Assembly (NCBI GenBank): GCA_036936605.1
Contig: JAUPFV010000004.1
Span: 185,336,807-185,400,806 of the forward strand
Direction: 5' to 3'
Length of the DNA stretch: 64,000 nucleotides
Source of the DNA: Limnanthes douglasii subsp. nivea
Lineage: Eukaryota; Streptophyta; Magnoliopsida; Brassicales; Limnanthaceae
In this document: positions 56,835-64,000 of the stretch, piece after piece
Numbering within the stretch: position 1 is the first letter of the stretch
Layout: each line of letters begins with the position of its first letter
The notes under the pieces: model-generated
What the model was told of the DNA's origin: nothing
The model's database searches: none
What the model saw: only the letters and a program-made list of their open reading frames with translations
Program-made: the position numbers and the translations under genes

Positions 56835-57240
56835 CAATAGTTTATGCAAAATTCCAAAGATTCAACAGATTCGGTCTTTGGAACTGCTTTAAATCGATAT
56901 CTTATTATGTCAAAGAATGGATGGTAATTAGTAATTTTAACTTTATCTGATCTCCTAATGAACGGTTTGGATGTAACACCTATAACAATAAGAGTGTAGA
57001 TGACTTCATTGAGATACTAAGAGAATGTTGTTTAGAACATACTGGATACGTAGGGACAAGATTCAACTAGACTAAAAATCTAAATGGAGAATCCTGGAAA
57101 AGGCGATATCCAAAGTGGGCTAAATATTTTAGCAACACAACGATTACACATATGGCTAGAATGTTTTCTCACCATACACCTCTATTAGTCTCCATATCAA
57201 ATATTAACATCACCCATAAATCTAGATTTAGATTCCTCTA
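56835..57240 (+). pseudogene. LINE 2 APE endonuclease remnant
   Basis: Reads include TIVYAKFQRFNRFGLWNCFK, EWMVISNFNFI (the GDFN motif reads SNFN, losing the Asp), NNKSVDDFIEILRECCLEHT, GYVGTRFN and TITHMARMFSHHTPLLVSIS (SDH reads SHH). Stops occur after NFI and in the middle. Two catalytic residues are changed. Confidence 0.78.
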
Positions 57241-57678
57241 AACATATGGACACTTAATGATAAATTTCTCCATATGGTAGAAGCTAACTATAACCTTAAC
57301 ATGCAGTGATTTACTTTATTCATCTTCTAGAACAAAATCAAGCGATTAAAGAATGTCTTAAACAAATGGAACAAGTCTAAATTTGGAAATATATTTGATA
57401 AAGTTATTGAACATAAAATAAAGTCACTATTATGGAGGAAGCATTACAGCACACCAACAACATTGAAAACAACAATAATTTAGCAAAAGCAAATGCTCTT
57501 CTCCTTCAGGCTTTAAAGATTGCGGAGTTATTTTTGCATAAAAAATCTTACTCTAACTAGCTTCAAGACAGTGATAGGAACACGAAAGTATATTAATCTT
57601 ATGTTAAGAAGAAAATATGAAAATCAAAGATCTACTGCATAAAAGAGAACTCAACTTGGATAATAGAATATCATTTGA

Positions 57679-58800
57679 TTGGTAAATCTAATACATTTTC
57701 TCAAAGATATAATAACTGACAATTTTATTCTTTTTTTTAGGAAAAACAAAAATATTATTAGCAATCATCTACTAAAAACCATTCCTAAGTTGGTCTCAAC
57801 TGAAGATAACTCTATGATAATGAAAATTTCTACTGAAGAGGAAATTTTGAACACCATTAAGAGCCTCAATCCTAACAGTGTAGTAGACATGGATGACTAC
57901 AATCAATGTTTTTACATTACCTGCTGGAAGATCATCAAACAAGACTTTTGTGCTACTGTAAACTCTTTTTTTATGGGACAAGTCATCCATGAAGGCATTC
58001 TCTCCACTGGAATTTGCCTCGTCCCCAAGAATAACAAGCCTACATCTTGGGAATTAATACAGATCCATAAGTCTATGCACTTTTACCAACAAAATCATCT
58101 TCAAACTTATCGATATCATACTCTCCTCCTTTTTACCAAAAATTATTTCACATGCACAAGGGGCCTATGTACCAGATAAGACAATTGATGAGAATATCAT
58201 AATTCCTAAAGAAATGATCTATGGTTTTAATAGAATGGTTAAAGTTGTGAACATTATTATCAAAGTGGACATGGCTAAAGCTTTGGTAGAATGTTCCACA
58301 TCTTTGTTATTAAAGTTATTTTATTACTTGGTTTTGATTCAAAATTGTATATCTCATCGAAAGAATGATTAGAAATATTCATGTTTCCATACTAATTAAT
58401 GGTGAGGTGAATGACTACTTTAAAAATAAAAAGGGCTTAAGACAAGGGGATCATTTATCCCCAAGTCTTTTTATCATTGTAGATGAAGTAATCTTTAGAG
58501 GTCATAGTAATCTATTTGAACAAAACAAAAAATCTTAAATATACTACAAGGAGTTATCATCCTATGTTTAGCATTTACAAACAGTCTATCTACATCTATT
58601 GCTATGTTAAGTAAATTTTTACATGATTATCAAGACCTTTATGGTCAAGCAATCAATAAAATCAAGACCATGATCATCTGTTCAAAGCATACTCCTCTTA
58701 TTTGGATTTCCTACATATCAAATACCACTGGTTCTTAAACAGACACTATACCAACTTCATACTCAGGCATAACCATCAGAAACAGCAATAATACTTCTAA
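57679..58800 (+). pseudogene. LINE 2 reverse transcriptase remnant
   Basis: The open frame 57679-58179 holds the RT fingers: STEEEILNTIKSLNPNSVVD, MDDYNQCFYITCWKIIKQDF, ILSTGICLVPKNNKPTSWEL. After 58179 the frame changes repeatedly; pieces reading KVDMAKALVE (58263-58290), KGLRQGDHLSPSLFIIVDEV (58434-58490) and a weak catalytic box region follow. Not translatable. Confidence 0.8.
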
Positions 58801-59639
58801 GTATGAGCATTTGATAAGTAAAATCAGATAGAATATCACTAACTAGGATGGGAAAAACATTTCCTATGGGGGTAGATCAACCCAAATCTCTTCTTTTCTT
58901 ATGGTTATCCTCTTTTATTGGCTTCAATTCTACTCAATGCCTAAATGCATTATAAACAAAATTGAGATTCTTCTCAGTAAGTTTCTTTAGGGCTCAAATA
59001 TTGAATCAACCAAAATCTCTTGGTCTAACTGGTCCAAAGCTTGTATACCATTTAAAGAAGGAGGTTTGAATGTCAATTTTTTTAAAGATATCCATGATAC
59101 CTACTTCTACAAGCTATAGGTCAATTTTAGAAGAAATGAATCTCTATGGGCTAAATATACTCATAGTATATACTATAAAAAAATTACATGCTTTACAAGC
59201 TAATTTTTCGGTTAAGACATGATCTCACACTTAGAGAAGACTCTCAGTTATCAAAACTATTGTTGAACCATTTGTCAAGTGGGTTGTGGAAACATAGATC
59301 TTTGGGTCGATAATTGGTTTCGAAAGTCACCTCTTACCATCTGAAACAACACATGGGACAATAGTTGGTACATATGGGATAAAGTATCTAACTGTTGGGA
59401 GATGATTCACGAATTCAAAGCAAAATCTAAAATTTTGTTTTTTCTAATGACCTGGATGTTATTGCTAAGATAAATATAGATGTTCAAATACCTAACTCTA
59501 TCAAATGGACAATATCTAAAATTAGTAAATACATCTATTTTGACCTCTTAAATATGATTAGGAAGCATCAAAGCTCTTCCAATCTTTACGCCAAACTATG
59601 AAACCATATCCCCCTAAGAAAATGCTCATTTTTTTACGT

Positions 59640-59800
59640 GGAGAACAATAAAAAAAATCATTCCCTATAGATACTATCCTACAGAAGAGACACATACACC
59701 TAGCATCAAAGTGTCAATTATGTCCTAACATTGAAACTATAAACCACCTCTTTGTGGATTTCACCTTTTCTTGGTCCATTTAGTCTCACTTTTCTCACAT
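59640..59800 (+). pseudogene. LINE 2 zf-RVT knuckle
   Basis: ILQKRHIHLASKCQLCPNIE followed by TINHLFVDFTFSWSIWSHFS gives the CxxC...H pattern of the plant LINE zinc-binding region between RT and RNase H; the last Cys of the usual HLF..C reads Asp-Phe. Confidence 0.75.
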
Positions 59801-60071
59801 TTTCAAGATTACTATCGACAGGCACATGACAATTGTACATATGCTTAAAAACTGGTTATGGAAATTAGGAAAATACAACCACATCAATTATATTCTACCT
59901 CCAATTGTCTGCTGGGCTATTTGGTAAGAAAAGAATAAATCAAAAGTTAAGGGTATGTATGTCTCTCCTATAAATACCATAAATTACATAAACAAAATGC
60001 TATAGTCACTATACACTACTTCTCAACTCAATAAAAAACATTGTTATGACACTTCTAATGCCGCGTATGAG

Positions 60072-60971
60072 ATGGGATGTATTAATCGCATTAAAAACAT
60101 GAATAAGCCCACTTACCATATCTGGACACCTTCTTCTAAGCACAGAGTTAAGCTGAACATGGACGACTTTTCCCTAGAGAATGGAGATGCAAACGGTGGC
60201 ATTGTAATCAGAGACTCAGATGGTAACCTTATTTATGGACTTGGAAATGTATATGGAAAACTCTCACCAACTTTGGCTGAAGCATACGCGCTGCTTGATG
60301 GCCTAATTGTCTGGAAAAACAATGGTTTTGGCAACGTCAATATTGAAATGAACTCTCAAATACTGGTAAATCTTATTTTGAAAGCAAAGTACCCACCATC
60401 TCTTTACTCTATTATAACTAATTGTAGAAATCTCATTTGCTCTTATATGGTCATCTACCACATAAATAGAGTCCAAAATAGAGCTACAGATTGGCTAGCC
60501 AAATGGACATCTAAATATAAAATGAAGACTGTAATTAATGCTGAAAATGCTCTTAATTATTTGAAAACCATTATCATTCTCAAAAAATCTGGAAGTGGCT
60601 ACATCAGAAATAACATTGCCCATAAATCTAACAAACAATTGCCCATAAATCCTTCTTCTTGTCTTCATATTGCAGGTTCTTCCTATATCAACAACCAATC
60701 TTCTATCTACCAACCACGAAATCACTATAATACAATGCTTTTGAAAGCTCACTTAGATGATTTACTTTAGTATTTAAGCATCGATTGGTCTTATGAGATT
60801 TCTTCTCTTTTAACAAGAATCATTCATGTTAGATTTGCAGAAAAAGCTCATTTGTTTTTTCCCCAAATTTCACAAATTAGACCTAAATATCTTGTGAAGA
60901 TTCTTAGCTTCGTTGCTCATTTCTCACTCAGAATTTTCAGAAACATTTGGAATGAGTATATTGAATACTGA
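60072..60971 (+). pseudogene. LINE 2 RNase H, open over 232 codons
   Basis: The longest open frame of the LINE (60072-60770). VKLNMDDFSLENGDANGGIV carries the first Asp, TLAEAYALLDGL the Glu, and NRATDWLAKW the last Asp. The third acidic position, usually within a DS motif, reads MNSQILV, so Asp is replaced by Asn. After the stop at 60768-60770 the same frame stays open to about 60971. RNase H would remove the RNA strand during reverse transcription. The Asn change makes activity doubtful. Confidence 0.82.
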
Positions 60972-61214
60972 TTCTATTGAAGATTAGTAGGCAAGAAACA
61001 CTGCAATATCTCCGGAGGACTTTCAAGGATGATATCTCTCAACTCGGATCGAATCATTCCCAAATGGATGGTTTTTTTTCCTCAAAGCTTCCTTTTTGCA
61101 TGGAAAACCTCCAAATGATGTTCTATGATTACTCCTAAAATTAGCCCAGCTTATTCAAGTTGACTATAAATACTTGGTTTTGCCCTGAATTCGCGCTAGA
61201 AGAAAAAAAAAACG

Positions 61215-62074
61215 AGTCCGCGGGAATTTTAATTTTTCTCAAATCGTTTCTGAATTTTAAATGTAGAGCAGTAAGAATATTGGGCTTAATCTTTTACCCA
61301 TACTAATGGACTTGTACTTGGCTTAAATTCGTAATAAAATCGGGTTTAACTTTAAAAAAAATTAATTTTTTACTTTATTGATAAAGAAATGCATAAACCA
61401 CACTATAAACTATAAACTATAACATATAAAATATAAATATAAATCGAAATATTAATATAAAAAATAACTCAAAAATCACATATTATAATCCAAACAAAAT
61501 AGATAAGATATATTCACGCACTAAAAATCAAATCAATAAGAAGATAGAATAGAAGAAATTTACAAAAGCAAAAAATATAGAGAATATAAATACAAGCTAC
61601 AAATGAGAAATTAGGCATTCTCTTCCTGAAAACCCCTCCTTCCACCATCCTTCCCACAATCAACCAACCTCGTTATATAAAACCTTATATGATTCAAATA
61701 TAATCAGATTATTATACAATACTTGTACCAAAGTCATCAAATCAAAGAGCAAAAACACACACTCGAGTGTGAAACGAAAAATGAAACTATGTAGTTAATT
61801 TGAGACGATTTATTTTTAGATGGATGGATGAAGTGCGAGAGAGAGAGAAAAATAAGGAAATATGTGAGGATGGTTTGATGGAGCTCATTAGTGTTTGAAC
61901 CTAGCATCAAATAAGTGAAAGGTAAACGACGACAACCGTTCATGTTTGTTCCTATATAGATCTGCCACTATATATGTATTATAATATATATCTTTTTACT
62001 AGTTTGAGAGGTAAAGTAGTTAAATAATAAATACATATATAATTATATATATTATTAAGAAAACAAAACATAAT
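61215..62074. other. AT-rich interval before the right direct repeat
   Basis: No gene family recognised. A minus-strand 68-codon frame at 61737-61943 is Ser/Phe-rich and unsupported. Short A/T tracts and a tataat-rich patch near 61970-62060 are present. Confidence 0.5.
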
Positions 62075-64000
62075 TTTAATAAAAAAATCAATCATCAAGT
62101 AATAAATTTTTATTTTATTTATAATAAATAATATATATCTCATGGAAGAAATTCAAAAGTACGAGTATGAGTATCACTCCACTAATTACTGTATTTGATA
62201 TATTCATATTTTTATTCTATAATTTACAAAAACCTAAAATCAGATCCGAATATTTATTCGATCATCAGTAGTATTTAATCATGATCATTGTGACGAGAAA
62301 AAATATCTAATCATAGTTTTAGCTAATGAATCATCTACCATATAAAAAGATAAGATATCATTTTTATATATTTTGTTAAAACTTTAACTTTCGTCAAATA
62401 AAATCGTTTTTGATAAAACTATTATATTTTAGTTAAATATAATACTTACAGATAACATCAATTTAAGGATAAAAATTATCATAGTTGTATCGATCGATCA
62501 TATTTGAATTTAATCTCGGTTTACTAATATTGTTGGTTCAAAAACCAGAATAATGAATGAAACTATGACCAATTTTCAAACGCTCCCAAATATGTGAGAG
62601 GACGTATCTTGCATAACTTGATTAAAGTTTGATTATAAAATATTTGGCTACTCTATTCAATACCAAATGTTTACTCATGTTCGAACGTAATTAAGAGTTT
62701 TGGGCGTCCGTATTCTATTGGCCTAAGGTTTCGTTATTCATTAGTGAGATTACGTTTAATGATTAAGGCGCATTTCTCAAGGTAACCTTATTTTGATATA
62801 TGAAAAATTGTTATTTTATTCGTTGTAACTTAGATGTGTGTTAGAGCACATTTTTGTTCTAAACAAGACTAATCAACTTTCTTGTGTTCCAGTGCATAGA
62901 TGTATTGTGAATGGTATTGACAAAATGCTAGCATGTATCATGTTGATTGACCAAATTTTGAGCACTGGTCATGATTTTTGGATAGTAGCATCCCATTAGC
63001 ATAATAATCAGATGTAAAGTCTTACGGTTGCAGTGAGCCGACCTTCTTTACCGTGGAGTTTATAGAGCATAAAATATGATTCATTGGGATTGAGATATGA
63101 AATAATAATTTGATTTAGTCCATATCAATATGTTGTTCCTCCTAATGTCACAAACTTGCTAGAACATATTTTAATTTTACGAGCCATAACCTTGTCTAAT
63201 GGTAAGCTATCGGTGATGAGGTAGTCTTATTTGTGTGCTATATTATAATTTTTAGATATTAAATCAAGTTGTTTTCTTACGCTTCCTATTAGAAGAGGGA
63301 ATAGTTTATCGATCATTAGGAGTAGCTCAGTAACTTTACTTTATGTCATCTGTTGAAATCTTTCAGCCCGAGTCCCATGATTGGAGCTTCATCATATTCC
63401 TCATTGTTAGAGACCTAAAATGGAAATTGTGTGGCATGGTGCATTGTTTCGCACATAAAGTGATGTTAATTAGATCGTAATATAGATGAATCAATCCTCT
63501 ATTAGTCCAAATAACCCACTTTGGGATCAACTTATTAACAAATAGAATGAGTCTCTTTGTTTGAAACTCAATTATAAAATTTATCGCTAATTGTCTCTTG
63601 ATTGATATTATTGAATCAAATATTATATCAAAATCTATTGATTCCACTAATCATCGGGTTAGATGTCCAAATATGTTGGGTTTCTAAAGTATGTCTTGAA
63701 GCCTAAAAAAAAATCAAATTGTTCTATCTTTATAGCAGGAATATGCAGGACGAATGTAATTTGTTTTAACCGAAGATATACGATCTTGGCATTGAGAAAC
63801 ATTTTTCTTACAAAATATTAACTAATAAGATTTTTCTGTTAAAACTTTATGATGATGACACCTACTATATAATAAAAAAATTACAGCATAAAGATAAAGT
63901 TATTCACCCTGAACAAGGTTTAATATAACTTTAATAAATGATATATGTTTTTTTGTTGAAATCTTATTCGCACTTTTAGACCAATGAAAATATTATGCAA
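62075..64000. repeat. Right copy of the 62-kb-spaced direct repeat
   Basis: Colinear with 1-1926 (62075 pairs with 1, and 64000 with 1926), including the minus-strand 94-codon frame at 63363-63647, which differs from the left copy by a few residues. It is cut by the window end. The sequence just left of 62075 cannot be compared, since the left copy begins at the window edge. Confidence 0.9.

Larger units (their letters stand above)
56790..61214 (+). mobile_element. LINE 2: plant L1-type element with RNase H, degenerate
   Basis: Order: APE endonuclease (about 56835-57240), RT (57679-58800, frames broken), thumb and connection (58800-59400), zinc knuckle of the zf-RVT type (about 59690-59800), and RNase H (60072-60770). 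An A10 run at 61205-61214 after a plausible 3' UTR may be the poly(A) tail. The 5' end is truncated next to the Tat-A LTR. Plant L1 elements are known to have gained an archaeal-type RNase H at this place. All domains except RNase H carry stops. Confidence 0.85.

Noticed and set aside
61737..61943. Minus-strand 68-codon ORF as a secreted peptide gene
   Set aside because: Hydrophobic by composition only; no conserved context, and the region is AT-rich spacer.

Overview
This is plant nuclear DNA made almost entirely of decayed, nested transposable elements. Ty1/copia and Ty3/gypsy LTR retrotransposons, Tat-lineage gypsy elements with an archaeal-type RNase H and an antisense ORF, plant L1-type LINEs with a C-terminal RNase H, and a plant mobile domain (PMD) gene all point to an angiosperm, probably a eudicot. 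I cannot name the species. I found no intact host gene, no tRNA or rRNA gene and no bacterial feature.

Layout. 1-1926 is one copy of a direct repeat whose partner fills 62075-64000. 2585-5872 is a broken copia element. 5873-6319 is a truncated LTR of gypsy family R. 6320-9850 is the 3' part of a Tat element (integrase tail, tandem-repeat 3' UTR, antisense ORF). 10100-15620 is a very old chromovirus with LTR end, primer-binding site, gag, protease, RT, integrase and chromodomain. 15885-16800 is a threefold AT-rich tandem repeat. 17645-19852 is LINE 1. 19853-21720 is a Tat type-A LTR with gag and protease fragments. 22390-28857 is the best-defined R element (6468 bp, 871-bp LTRs, TSD ATTTG). 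Its 3' end plus 156 bp of flank is then repeated as three exact 1675-bp units (27339-32363). 32824-42895 is a complete but inactive Tat type-B element with an antisense, spliced ORF. 43500-44330 is an old 59-bp tandem array. 45630-47412 is a PMD pseudogene. 48244-51069 is a second, internally deleted R element. 51070-56773 is a Tat type-A element on the minus strand. 56790-61214 is LINE 2 with RNase H. 61215-62074 is AT-rich and featureless.

How it works together. Every coding region is broken by stops, frameshifts or deletions, so nothing here is likely to move on its own. The structure records successive insertions followed by illegitimate recombination. The youngest event appears to be the exact triplication at 27-32 kb: the two true LTRs of that element differ by about 4% by eye, whereas the three units show no difference that I found. 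The main points of interest are that triplication, the 62-kb direct repeat, the spliced antisense ORF of the Tat element, and several tandem arrays, at least two of which lie inside retrotransposon LTR or UTR sequence. I did not find a clearly new functional system.
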